Shown here piece after piece: positions 1 to 7,814 of a stretch of 64,000 bases of DNA (positions within the stretch are counted from its first letter, which is position 1; each line of letters begins with the position of its first letter). A model generated the notes under the pieces. That model saw only the letters and a list, made by a program, of their open reading frames with translations. It did not search any database and was not told the DNA's origin. A program made the translations under genes and the position numbers. Where the stretch lies: positions 337,718 through 401,717 of the forward strand of contig NZ_FOKB01000005.1 in NCBI RefSeq assembly GCF_900111895.1, given 5' to 3'. The DNA comes from Pseudomonas simiae (GTDB lineage: Bacteria > Pseudomonadota > Gammaproteobacteria > Pseudomonadales > Pseudomonadaceae).

Positions 1-426
1 GCGCGCAAACTCGTGCGGCTCGGGCAACTGTGCAAAGCTTTCCACGGCCGGGGTGGATGCCCAGGGCAGCTTCTCGCGGGTCCAAGCCTCCATGAAAGGC
101 ACGTAACCGCTGGCGTTATCCAGCAACGCGGCGCGGACATTGACGAATTCATCGATGCCATGGGGCCGTGTGAACAGCCAGCTCATGCAATGGGGGCAGA
201 AATAATGGCGATCCACGCCCTGCAGGCCGCCGATCACAGGGCAGCCCTGGGTAACCGTGAAACCGCTGGCGGGAATCAATGCGCTCAGTGAGAACGCACT
301 GGAAGACATCTTCTGGCAGCCCGTGCAATGACAGGCCATGGTGATCACCGGGGCGGCACTCACGGTGAAACGCACACGCTCACAACGGCAGCTGCCCTCA
401 TATGGCAGGGTGTCGACGCTCATCAT
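1..426 (-). CDS. GFA family (CENP-V/GFA domain) protein, 3' end cut by window edge
   Basis: The reading frame starts at an ATG-ATG pair at 426/423 behind an AAGGA ribosome site and runs off the left edge, so only the N-terminal 142 residues are visible. It has the zinc cysteines of the glutathione-dependent formaldehyde-activating (GFA) fold: Cys13-x-Cys15, Cys32-x-Cys34 with Cys37, and the later FCPHC pair near residues 77-80. Proteins of this family are small zinc proteins. Most, despite the name, have no proven formaldehyde-glutathione activity, so the substrate is unknown. It is transcribed away from the rest of the window. Confidence in the family is high and in the function low. Confidence 0.85.
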   Translation of the reverse strand, partial: MMSVDTLPYEGSCRCERVRFTVSAAPVITMACHCTGCQKMSSSAFSLSALIPASGFTVTQGCPVIGGLQGVDRHYFCPHCMSWLFTRPHGIDEFVNVRAALLDNASGYVPFMEAWTREKLPWASTPAVESFAQLPEPHEFAR

Positions 427-619
427 TGCTTCCTTATTATTGATGGGTAGCGTCTCAGGTTAGCCTCAGGTGCCAGACTTGAACAGGTCTGTCGCCCAAA
501 CCGAACGCTGCCTGGTTGTTGGGGTCCTAATCCTAGGTGTCGAGGTTTTTACCGCCCCGCCCTCCCCGCGCGCATTGAGGGTCTAGCGATGTGCGTACCC
601 CCGAGAAGGAGACGCTTAC

Positions 620-901
620 ATGGTCATTCACTTCAAGGTTGCAGGTCACTTGGCCTGTGGTCACCACGGCACCAACCTCCCTTCCAGCACCGAGCTGAAC
701 CGAGTCAAATGTCGTACCTGCCGCAACACTGACGCCTACAAGGATGCCCGCCGCACCCAGCGCAATGCGGCCCGACGCGTTAATCGCAAAGCCAAGATCC
801 ACACCAATATCGACTGGCGCAGTGCCTGGACGCAGCGCCTTACCGACTTGCCAGGCTTGCAGCGTTTGCCGCGCGGGTTCAGTGGTCAGCCGTTCGTGTA
901 A
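620..901 (+). CDS. Small basic hypothetical protein
   Basis: A 93-residue protein begins with MVIHFKVAGH and is rich in Arg and Lys between residues 30 and 65. A GAGAAGGAG ribosome site lies about 10 bases before the ATG, which supports it as a real gene. Near the N-terminus there is a CGHH stretch and later a CRTC pair (residues about 32-35), so metal or nucleic-acid binding is possible but unproven. I recognise no named domain. An overlapping frame on the same strand (744-1061) and an antisense frame lack ribosome sites and were treated as shadows. Confidence 0.6.
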   Translation: MVIHFKVAGHLACGHHGTNLPSSTELNRVKCRTCRNTDAYKDARRTQRNAARRVNRKAKIHTNIDWRSAWTQRLTDLPGLQRLPRGFSGQPFV

Positions 902-1011
902 TCATGGCGCCACGGGGCCACCTGCCATTTGCCCGCAAGGTTCGCAATCGCCTGTTGCAGCGCTACAGCGCCCCGCGCACAGGGCGTACATTCGGCAAAA
1001 AACCGGACCAC

Positions 1012-1035
1012 AAAAAAACCTGCACAAGGCAGGTT
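1012..1035 (-). terminator. Intrinsic terminator after tRNA-Leu
   Basis: On the minus strand the arms AACCTGC and GCAGGTT form a 7-bp stem around a 5-base loop, followed by a run of seven T. It lies about 47 bases beyond the 3' end of the tRNA-Leu gene. Confidence 0.8.
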
Positions 1036-1081
1036 CTATGCGGGTTGCAGCGACGTCCTGAGAGGTCGTGAAACCAAATGA

Positions 1082-1168
1082 TGGTGCCCGAACCCGGAAT
1101 CGAACCGGGACGCCCTTACGAGCGGGGGATTTTAAGTCCCATGCGTCTACCAGTTTCGCCATTCGGGC
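1082..1168 (-). tRNA. tRNA-Leu (UAA)
   Basis: Read on the minus strand, this 87-base sequence starts GCCCGAATGG and ends with an encoded CCA. The acceptor arms GCCCGAA and TTCGGGC pair fully. The anticodon loop reads CTTAAAA with anticodon TAA. A long variable arm typical of class II leucine tRNAs follows, then the T arm GGTTCGATTCC. A terminator lies downstream at 1012-1035. Confidence 0.97.
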
Positions 1169-1370
1169 GGCAGCGCGTGTTGCAGGGTTGGGAATATATA
1201 GATCCAGTCGCTTTGACGCAAGGTCGAACGACAGCTTTCTCGCGCTGCGAGGCTGGCGAAAAAGCTCGGTAGATCAGTGATCTAGGTAGCATCCAGAGGA
1301 AAACAGCCGGCTCATGGGCGTCACTTGGGCCCTTGCTCGGCGATCCTGATGCCCTCCCCACGGGCATAAA

Positions 1371-1402
1371 CAACAATCCCGACGCACACGTCGGAATTGT
1401 TG
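1371..1402 (-). terminator. Hairpin terminator of the small acidic gene
   Basis: A 14-bp inverted repeat, with arms CAACAATCCCGACG and CGTCGGAATTGTTG around a CACA loop and one G-T pair, begins about 15 bases after the stop codon at 1417. On the minus strand it is followed by TTTAT, so it is a weak-tailed intrinsic terminator. Confidence 0.6.
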
Positions 1403-1416
1403 TGCTGGGAGGCACA

Positions 1417-1614
1417 TCAGTGGTCGGGATGCTCGCTCGCTACCGAATCGGCAGCGTCCACGTCAGACATATCCTCTTCAAGCGGTGCCTCGTCGTCCGG
1501 CGGCAGCGGGATATTGTCGTCATCGCGCTTTGGATCGTGCCCTGTTTCATTATCTGTGCCGCGGGTTACTGCTTGCTGTGAAATATTCCCTGGGGCGTTT
1601 TCATTGATTTCCAT
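1417..1614 (-). CDS. Small acidic hypothetical protein
   Basis: This 65-residue protein starts MEINENAPGN and is strongly acidic, with many Asp and Glu in its second half. It has no signal peptide, membrane segment or cysteine. An AAAGGAGAG ribosome site sits 7 bases before the ATG and a hairpin follows the stop codon, so it is a complete single-gene unit. It is probably intrinsically disordered. I recognise no family, and the function is unknown. Confidence 0.65.
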   Translation of the reverse strand: MEINENAPGNISQQAVTRGTDNETGHDPKRDDDNIPLPPDDEAPLEEDMSDVDAADSVASEHPDH

Positions 1615-1868
1615 ACGGGCTCTCCTTTCTTACGCTCGGGGTATCCGTGCTTATTATTCAGAGACAGTACATTCTTCAGAGTGCCGGGCATTAGACGAAT
1701 GGTGAACGCTGCGCCTGTGGCCTCGTCACCACCACCGGGTGCCGTTGCGGGTGATCAATCCGGTGTATAACCGGTGGTATGCGCGTTACAAAATCGGCCA
1801 GACTGCGATCCCGGCTCTATGCTTGACACCCGAACCCAGTGCTTGAACCCACCTATCGGAGACGCACC

Positions 1869-2474
1869 ATGAATCCCCACGCCACCGCCCTTGTCCTGAT
1901 CGAATTCCAGAACGATTTCACCACTCCCGGTGGCGTCTTCCATGACGCCGTCAAAGACGTCATGCACGCGACCGACATGCTGGCCAATACCGCAACCACG
2001 GTGCAACAGGCGCGCCAACTGGGCGTGAAGATCATTCACCTGCCGATTCAGTTCGCGGAGGGCTATCCGGAGCTGACGACACGCGACTACGGGATTTTAA
2101 AGGGCGTTGCCGATGGCAGCGCGTTCCGCACCGGCAGTTGGGGCGCAGACATCACCGATGCGATCAGCCGTGAACCTGGCGATATTCTTGTGGAAGGCAA
2201 GCGCGGCCTGGATGGTTTTGCTACCACTGGACTGGACTTGGTGTTGCGCAACAATGGCATCCACAACCTGTTGGTGGCAGGATTCCTGACCAACTGCTGC
2301 GTCGAAGGCACGGTTCGATCAGGTTATGAAAAGGGTTATAACGTGGTGACTCTGGCCGACTGTACAGCGACGTTCACCGACGAACAGCAAAAAGCGGCGG
2401 AAAACTTCACACTGCCGATGTTTTCGAAGGTGTTACGGCATACCGAGTTTCTTGAGGCGTTGAACGCCAAGTAA
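1869..2474 (+). CDS. Isochorismatase-like cysteine hydrolase
   Basis: A 201-residue single-domain protein of the isochorismatase-like hydrolase fold. The catalytic triad of this family is present: Asp16 in IEFQNDF, Lys111 in VEGKRG, and a cysteine at 143/144 in TNCCVEGT. The family hydrolyses amides, imides or enol ethers (nicotinamide, N-carbamoyl amides, isochorismate), and the substrate cannot be read from sequence. The start at 1869 was preferred over an in-frame upstream start because it has a GGAGAC ribosome site and gives the usual family length. The gene stands alone and shares a terminator with the convergent operon. Confidence 0.9.
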   Translation: MNPHATALVLIEFQNDFTTPGGVFHDAVKDVMHATDMLANTATTVQQARQLGVKIIHLPIQFAEGYPELTTRDYGILKGVADGSAFRTGSWGADITDAISREPGDILVEGKRGLDGFATTGLDLVLRNNGIHNLLVAGFLTNCCVEGTVRSGYEKGYNVVTLADCTATFTDEQQKAAENFTLPMFSKVLRHTEFLEALNAK

Positions 2475-2513
2475 GCAAAAAGGGCAACTGACCCAACAGT
2501 TGCCCCTTTTTGC
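2475..2513. terminator. Bidirectional intrinsic terminator
   Basis: An inverted repeat pairs AGGGCAACTG with CAGTTGCCCCT and is flanked by A and T runs on both sides. It lies between the convergent stop codons of the cysteine hydrolase (2474) and the HAD gene (2515) and can end transcription from both strands. Confidence 0.88.
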
Positions 2514-2514
2514 T

Positions 2515-3105
2515 TCAACCGTTCACCGTCAGGCCTGGATAAGCCCGCACCGGCACCTTGTGCCTCTGCGGCTGTTGGCGAGCCAATTGTGCCTGGACCT
2601 GTGCAACAGCCTCCAACACCCGTTGCGCCCATTGCTCGTCTTGCGGGTCAACCACCACCACACGAAACCCGTGGTCGAAACCTTCAAGCTGAACGCCTTC
2701 AGAATCATCGACGTGCAAGTCGATGTCGAAGGCCGGCGGAAATTTCGACGGGGTGCTCGTCAACCCGCGCTCCGTGAGTGCCTGGTTATGGCGCACGCTG
2801 TTAACCACGCCGTCGACGTGGATGCCGTACAGCAACAACCAGCGGCGGATGTAGGACGGGGTGCGGCCGGATGAGGTGTAGACCCAGACACTGCAGCCCT
2901 GGCGACGTAGCTCGCGGGTCAGGGAACGAGTGCCGCTGCGCAGGGGTTCGCCCAACCAACGGTGCACACACGCCGGCAAGCGGCTGTGTTCGGTCGCACT
3001 GTGGTGGAGCTGGCAGGCCAGTGTGTCGTCGATGTCGAACGAAATACGGATTCGCTGACGCTTGAACACACGCTTGATCGTGTCGAGCACTGGGTACCTT
3101 CCCAT
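2515..3105 (-). CDS. HAD-superfamily hydrolase-like protein
   Basis: The 196-residue product has the haloacid dehalogenase motif I FDIDDT near residues 23-28, with Asp24 as the expected nucleophile and Asp26 as the expected acid/base. VYTSSGRTPSY near the middle resembles motif II. HVDDSEGVQLEG, together with Asp residues further on, fits the metal-binding end. A phosphatase role is likely but the substrate is unknown. Its ATG overlaps the stop codon of the upstream Fic-like gene (TGATG), implying translational coupling and membership of the pst operon. A TTG codon lies just before the ATG and is a weaker start. Confidence 0.82.
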   Translation of the reverse strand: MGRYPVLDTIKRVFKRQRIRISFDIDDTLACQLHHSATEHSRLPACVHRWLGEPLRSGTRSLTRELRRQGCSVWVYTSSGRTPSYIRRWLLLYGIHVDGVVNSVRHNQALTERGLTSTPSKFPPAFDIDLHVDDSEGVQLEGFDHGFRVVVVDPQDEQWAQRVLEAVAQVQAQLARQQPQRHKVPVRAYPGLTVNG

Positions 3106-3803
3106 CAACGGCCCCCCTGATGGGCGGGCGCAGGTGTGTCGCTCAGGAAAAATTCTGTTGGATCTGGAGCATTATCTTCCAGGAACGCTGCGTATTTTTT
3201 CTTGATCTTGGGCAATTCGTACAAAGCCATCACGCCATGCTTGGCGGAGTTGCGTATCACCGAGGACGGGTTGAAATAGCCCTCGGCGTTGTCCAGCGTC
3301 AGCACGAAAGGCGGCAACCCCTCGCGCATCAGCAGGTAGCTGACGATCAGCGACCCGCTGCGGTGATTGCCTTCAATGAACAACTGCGGCTTGCTCAGGA
3401 CCCGGACGTAAACACCGGCGGCTCGCTTCCATACGGATTCGTTATGGTGCTTGCAATACCAGTTGTACAGATCCTTGATGCCACCTTCGACATTGTTGAA
3501 AAAGTGCACTTCGGTCGCCGCCAGGTGCTGCGCGTATTCCTGCCGGCGTACCGGGTCGCTGCCACACAGTACCGTGGCATTGATCTCCAGCATCAGGTTC
3601 AGTTGCTGGAGGTCAAACAGGTCGACACCGCGCGCAACATAGTCGTCAATCAGGGCATAACCTTCAAGCACATTCTGCAGCACTTCGTTTGTGAATGGGT
3701 CGCGTGGCTCGGTGAAGTCCTGGCTGAGCTGGGCAAAACGCGACTGGACCTCACGCAGTGCGCGTTCAATCGCGGCCAGGTCAAGACGATGTGTTGCAGG
3801 CAT
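3105..3803 (-). CDS. Fic-like (degenerate) protein at the end of the pst operon
   Basis: About 232 residues from the ATG at 3803, which has an AGGA site 8 bases upstream. An in-frame ATG at 3827, 3 bases after pstB, lacks one. The segment QLFIEGNHRSGS resembles the Fic core motif HPFx(D/E)GN(G/K)R but has Gln where the catalytic His belongs and His in place of the following Gly/Lys. The rest is helical and acidic. Fic enzymes AMPylate or otherwise modify proteins. With the His missing, this one may be inactive or use other chemistry. It follows pstB closely and overlaps the HAD gene, so it is probably co-expressed with phosphate uptake. The family match is by motif only. Confidence 0.72.
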   Translation of the reverse strand: MPATHRLDLAAIERALREVQSRFAQLSQDFTEPRDPFTNEVLQNVLEGYALIDDYVARGVDLFDLQQLNLMLEINATVLCGSDPVRRQEYAQHLAATEVHFFNNVEGGIKDLYNWYCKHHNESVWKRAAGVYVRVLSKPQLFIEGNHRSGSLIVSYLLMREGLPPFVLTLDNAEGYFNPSSVIRNSAKHGVMALYELPKIKKKYAAFLEDNAPDPTEFFLSDTPAPAHQGGR

Positions 3804-3830
3804 TGGCAATCCTGAAAAACGCCGCATGGG

Positions 3831-4649
3831 TCAGCTGAACTTGCCGCTGATGTAGTCCCCGGTCATTTGCTCACGCGGGTTCTCGAAGATCTGCGCGGTC
3901 GGGCCCATTTCCACCAGGTAACCGGTACGGGTGCCCTGGGAAATGTCCACCGAGAAAAACGCGGTGGTATCCGCCACACGGATCGCTTGCTGCATGTTGT
4001 GGGTGACCAGCGCGATGGTGTAATCCTTTTTCAACTCGACCATCAGCTCTTCGACACGGCGCGTGGCAATCGGGTCCAGTGCCGAACACGGTTCATCCAG
4101 TAACAGCACTTCCGGTTCGGTTGCGATGGCACGGGCGATGCACAGGCGTTGTTGCTGGCCGCCGGAGAGCGACAGGCCGCTGACCTTGAGCTTGTCCTTG
4201 ACCTCATCCCACAGCGCCGCGCCTTGCAACGCGTGTTTGACGCGGTCGCCCAGGTCGCCTTTGTAGCGGTTCAGGCGCAAGCCGAAGGCCACGTTGTCGA
4301 AGATGCTCATCGAGAACGGGTTGGGCTGTTGGAACACCATGCCGATATAACGGCGCACGACCACAGGGTCCACGCCCTTGCCGTAAACGTCTTGGCCAAG
4401 GAAATGCACATGGCCTTCGAAACGGAAGCCCTTTACCAGGTCATTCATGCGGTTGAGGCTACGCAGCACGGTGGACTTGCCGCAGCCGGACGGGCCGATG
4501 AAGCCGGTAATCTTGTTCTTCTCGATCGGCACATGGCTATCACGCACCGCCATGAAGTTGCCGTAGAAAATCTTGTCCAGCTTGCAGTCCATGACCACAG
4601 GCGCCTGGGTGACAAACGGAGCGGCTTTTTGCGCAGTTGATACGTTCAA
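3831..4649 (-). CDS. pstB: Phosphate ABC transporter ATP-binding protein PstB
   Basis: The 272-residue ATPase of the high-affinity phosphate importer. Walker A is GPSGCGKST (52-60), the Q-loop lies in FQQPNPF (about 106-112), the ABC signature is LSGGQQQR (161-168), and Walker B is VLLLDEP (181-187) followed by the switch His in LVTHN. The SLNRMND segment after Walker A is typical of PstB. The start appears to be TTG with a GGGAG site upstream; a later ATG would leave only 33 residues before Walker A. It is the fourth gene of pstSCAB. No phoU follows, and a Fic-like gene occupies that place. Confidence 0.97.
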   Translation of the reverse strand: MNVSTAQKAAPFVTQAPVVMDCKLDKIFYGNFMAVRDSHVPIEKNKITGFIGPSGCGKSTVLRSLNRMNDLVKGFRFEGHVHFLGQDVYGKGVDPVVVRRYIGMVFQQPNPFSMSIFDNVAFGLRLNRYKGDLGDRVKHALQGAALWDEVKDKLKVSGLSLSGGQQQRLCIARAIATEPEVLLLDEPCSALDPIATRRVEELMVELKKDYTIALVTHNMQQAIRVADTTAFFSVDISQGTRTGYLVEMGPTAQIFENPREQMTGDYISGKFS

Positions 4650-4668
4650 AATTCAGGTGCTCCCGTTC

Positions 4669-5562
4669 TTAGTACTTGGGCTTGCCGAAGATACGGCTCA
4701 CGATATTCACGACCAGCACGATCATTACCAGCACCAACGAGGCCGCCCATGCGAGCTCGAGCTGGTTATCGAAAGGCATGCCGGAGAAGTTGTAAATCAA
4801 CACGGCAAGGGATGCCGTCGGATTCATGACTGCCAGGCTGCCGTCGTGGTAGATCCAGTAGTTGCTGAACAGCGCGGTGAACAACAGCGGTGCGGTTTCG
4901 CCGGCAGCACGTGCAACGGCGAGCATCACACCGGTCAGGATCGCCGGCATGCCGGTGGGCAAGACGATTTTCCAGATCACCTGCGAACGGGTGCAACCCA
5001 TACCGTAGGCGGCATCCTTCATGATCTTGGGCACCATCTTCATCGACTCTTCAGCCGTCAGCACCACGATAGGCAGCATCAGCACGGCCAGCGCCACGCC
5101 ACCGGCCGGTGCCGAATAAGTCCCAGTGGTCATCACCACCAGGGCGTAGGCGAAAACACCCGCCAGAATCGACGGCAAGCCAGTGAGCATCTTCGCGGCG
5201 AAGCGCGAGGCGTTCGCCAGTTTGCTGTCCGGCCCCAGCTCCGCGAGGAAAATCGCGGCCAGGATGCCGACCGGCACGGCAATGGCGGCAGCGATACCGA
5301 CCATCACGAACGTACCAGCCATGGCATTGCCGAAGCCGCCGCCGGTCTCGAAGCCGGTGGGCGGCAGCTCGGTGAACACTTCCAGGCTCAGGCGCGCGCC
5401 GCCACGGGTGATCAGCATGTAGAGCACGGAAATCAGCGGGACGGCGGCCAGCAGCGCGCCGAACCACACCAGCGTGGTCAGCACCAGGCTGCGCAAGGCA
5501 CGGCCTTCGAACCGCCGCTGCAGGCTCGGCATGGCGACGATGGGCGTAGAGAGATCAGTCAT
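4669..5562 (-). CDS. pstA: Phosphate ABC transporter permease PstA
   Basis: A 297-residue inner-membrane subunit with about six hydrophobic segments. The EAA-type loop that contacts PstB lies around the AAYGMGCTRSQVIWKIVLPT stretch near residue 185. Together with PstC it forms the membrane channel through which phosphate released by PstS passes. Its ATG overlaps the pstC stop codon (TAATG at 5562), giving translational coupling. The length agrees with PstA proteins of pseudomonads. Confidence 0.97.
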   Translation of the reverse strand: MTDLSTPIVAMPSLQRRFEGRALRSLVLTTLVWFGALLAAVPLISVLYMLITRGGARLSLEVFTELPPTGFETGGGFGNAMAGTFVMVGIAAAIAVPVGILAAIFLAELGPDSKLANASRFAAKMLTGLPSILAGVFAYALVVMTTGTYSAPAGGVALAVLMLPIVVLTAEESMKMVPKIMKDAAYGMGCTRSQVIWKIVLPTGMPAILTGVMLAVARAAGETAPLLFTALFSNYWIYHDGSLAVMNPTASLAVLIYNFSGMPFDNQLELAWAASLVLVMIVLVVNIVSRIFGKPKY

Positions 5563-6527
5563 TATTTGGTACCCCGCTGGGCGTAGACCATGATCATCGA
5601 ACCGATGATGTTTACCAGCAGCGTGATAAACATCAGGACCAGTGCGGCATACATCAACACTTCAATCTCATTCGGGCCGGCTTCGGGGAAGTTCAGTGCC
5701 AACAAGGCCGCCAGCGTGTTGGCCGGTGCAAACAGCGAGAGGGAAATGTTGTTCGCGTTACCTACCAACATGGCCAGGGCCATGGTTTCACCCAAGGCGC
5801 GACCGAGGCCGAGCACCAGGGAACCGAAGATGCCGGTGGCGGCGGATGGCACCATCACCTTGAGAATCGCTTCCCAGTGCGTGGTCCCCATGCCGTAGGC
5901 AGCTTGCTTGGTTTTCATCGGCACACCGGTGAGGGCGTCCTGGGAAACGGCGGCGATGGTGGGCAGAATCATGATCGCCAGTACCAGCGCCGCCGGCAGC
6001 AGGCCCGGCCCGCTGAGGGACGTGCCGAAAAAAGGGATCCATCCCAGTTCGGTGTTCAGCCACGCGGTAAGCGGGCGGATGGCCGGGATGACCACATAAA
6101 TGCCCCAGAGGCCATAGACCACGCTGGGGATGGCGGCGAGCAATTCAACGATGGTGCGAAACACCGCCGCGAGTTTTGCCGGCAGGAAATCCTGGGTGAG
6201 AAAAATCGCCATGCTGACGCCGAAAAAACCTGCGATCAGCAACGCGATAAAGGCGCTGTAAAGCGTGCCCCAAATAGCTGGCAGAATGCCGTATTTACCT
6301 TGGTTAACGTCCCAGACACTGCCGAACAGCACATCAAAACCGTGCTTTTCCATGCCGGGAAGTGCCTTGCGCCCTACTTCGAAGACCAGCGCGAAAACCA
6401 GCGCCAGCACCAGCACTACGCCTATGCGTGCAAGTGCACGGAAGGTGCGGTCAACCAGGAAATCCTTCGTAGAGGGTGGCTGGCACGCAGAATCCGGGTT
6501 AACCGGTACGACAAAAGGTGTGTTCAT
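5562..6527 (-). CDS. pstC: Phosphate ABC transporter permease PstC
   Basis: A 321-residue inner-membrane protein whose N-terminal cytoplasmic stretch is followed by six predicted membrane segments, including LVLALVFALVFEVG near residues 38-52. The coupling loop is the QAAYGMGTTHWEAILKV region (about 205-222). It pairs with PstA in the phosphate channel. The gene is separated from pstS by 73 bases containing a stable hairpin, and its stop codon overlaps the pstA start. Confidence 0.97.
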   Translation of the reverse strand: MNTPFVVPVNPDSACQPPSTKDFLVDRTFRALARIGVVLVLALVFALVFEVGRKALPGMEKHGFDVLFGSVWDVNQGKYGILPAIWGTLYSAFIALLIAGFFGVSMAIFLTQDFLPAKLAAVFRTIVELLAAIPSVVYGLWGIYVVIPAIRPLTAWLNTELGWIPFFGTSLSGPGLLPAALVLAIMILPTIAAVSQDALTGVPMKTKQAAYGMGTTHWEAILKVMVPSAATGIFGSLVLGLGRALGETMALAMLVGNANNISLSLFAPANTLAALLALNFPEAGPNEIEVLMYAALVLMFITLLVNIIGSMIMVYAQRGTK

Positions 6528-6556
6528 TGGCTAATTCCGGAACAAGGGGGGAACGC

Positions 6557-6586
6557 TCCCGGCATGGCTGAAAGCCCATGCCGGGA
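6557..6586 (-). promoter_or_regulatory. Intercistronic hairpin between pstS and pstC
   Basis: A perfect 11-bp inverted repeat (arms TCCCGGCATGG and CCATGCCGGGA, 8-base loop) lies just after the pstS stop codon. No T-run follows it. Such hairpins in transporter operons protect the upstream message or reduce read-through, which would raise PstS over the membrane subunits. That role is inferred here. Confidence 0.65.
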
Positions 6587-6600
6587 ACCGCCTGGCGGCC

Positions 6601-7629
6601 TTACTGGATGTTGGCGGAAGCTTTACGAACTTGATCGACAACCGATGGCGGCAGTGGGATGTAGCCCATCGAGTCGGCGATTTTCTGGCCTTCGGTCAGG
6701 CTGTACTCAACCATTTCACGCATGGCCTTGGCTTTGGCCGGGTTGCCGTTGTCCTTGCGGAAGATCATCCAGGTGTAGGAAGTGATCGGGTAGGACTTGG
6801 CGCCATCCGGATCCGGCAGCCAGGCCACCAGGCTTTCCGGCATTTTCACCGCAGCCAGGGCTTCTGCGCCGCTTTCGGCGTTCGGTACGACGTACTTGCC
6901 GGCCTTGTTCTGCAACTGGGCAAAGTCAACCTTGGCCAGTTTGGCGAAGCCGTATTCGATGTAGCCAATCGCGCCTGGGGTCTGACGCACAGTGGCGGTC
7001 ACACCGTCGTTCTTCGGCGATTTGATGAATTTGTCGCTGGCTGGCCAATTGACGGTGTTGCCTTCGCCCAGGTCTTTCTGAAACTCAGGGTTGATCGCGG
7101 CCAAGTGCTTGGTGAACACAGCGGTGGTGCCGCTGGAGTCGGCGCGCACGACCACGGTGATCGGCATGTCAGGCAGTTTCACGCCTGGGTTGGCGGCGAC
7201 GATCTTAGGATCGTTCCACTGGGTGATCTTGCCCAGGAAGATGTTGGAGTACACATCGCGAGGCAATTTGAGCTCTTTAGGATTGCCCGGCAGGTTGAAG
7301 GCCAACACGATTTCACCGGCCGTCATCGGCAGCAGTTGCGCGCCTTCGGCCACCTTGGCGATGTCTTCGTCTTTCATGGCCGAGTCGCTGGCGGCGAAGT
7401 CGACGGTTTTGTTCAGGAAGTCTTGTACACCCGCACCGCTACCCTTGGATTGGTAGTCAACGGTGACGCCCTCGGTTTTCTTGCTGAAATCCTTGAACCA
7501 AGTGAGGTAGATCGGTGCCGGGAAACTCGCACCGGAACCGGTCAGGCGGATGCTCTCGGCAGCAAACACCGAGGTGGCACTGAGAGAAACCGCAACGGCG
7601 AGTGCAGCAGACTTCATCAGACGTTTCAT
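6601..7629 (-). CDS. pstS: Phosphate-binding periplasmic protein PstS
   Basis: A 342-residue precursor with a Sec signal peptide: MKRLMKSAALAV, a hydrophobic core, and cleavage after SVFA near residue 24. The mature start region LTGSGASFPAPIY and the later RADSSGTTAVFTKHL are the phosphate-contacting loops of the PstS family. The start at 7629 was chosen because it begins the signal peptide and has AAGGA upstream; an earlier in-frame start adds a segment with no function. It heads the pstSCAB operon and captures phosphate in the periplasm. Confidence 0.97.
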   Translation of the reverse strand: MKRLMKSAALAVAVSLSATSVFAAESIRLTGSGASFPAPIYLTWFKDFSKKTEGVTVDYQSKGSGAGVQDFLNKTVDFAASDSAMKDEDIAKVAEGAQLLPMTAGEIVLAFNLPGNPKELKLPRDVYSNIFLGKITQWNDPKIVAANPGVKLPDMPITVVVRADSSGTTAVFTKHLAAINPEFQKDLGEGNTVNWPASDKFIKSPKNDGVTATVRQTPGAIGYIEYGFAKLAKVDFAQLQNKAGKYVVPNAESGAEALAAVKMPESLVAWLPDPDGAKSYPITSYTWMIFRKDNGNPAKAKAMREMVEYSLTEGQKIADSMGYIPLPPSVVDQVRKASANIQ

Positions 7630-7734
7630 TAAGGAAAATCCTTGTGATTTCGGGCCCGGCAACTCTGCAACAATCTTGTTACGGTTTTATGAACGTGGAG
7701 TGGCAAAACGCCTGTTTGTCCCCCTCTCCCCCCG

Positions 7735-7758
7735 CAATGACGGGATTTGATGTCATTG
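7735..7758. promoter_or_regulatory. Inverted repeat in the pstS-ppk2 divergent region
   Basis: A perfect 7-bp inverted repeat, CAATGAC and GTCATTG with a 10-base spacer, lies between the divergent pstS and ppk2 genes. GTCAT is the core of PhoB half-sites, but the classical 11-base direct-repeat spacing is not visible. It is recorded as a candidate operator, not as a PHO box. Confidence 0.4.
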
Positions 7759-7814
7759 GTTAGTAACAAAATGCGACTAAGACTTTGCCATCCCCCCCAC
7801 GCGAGTTCCGCCCC

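Noticed and set aside
7735..7758. Classical PHO box before pstS
   Set aside because: GTCAT-like half-sites are present, but the spacing is 13 and inverted, not the 11-base direct repeat of PhoB boxes. It was kept only as an inverted repeat.
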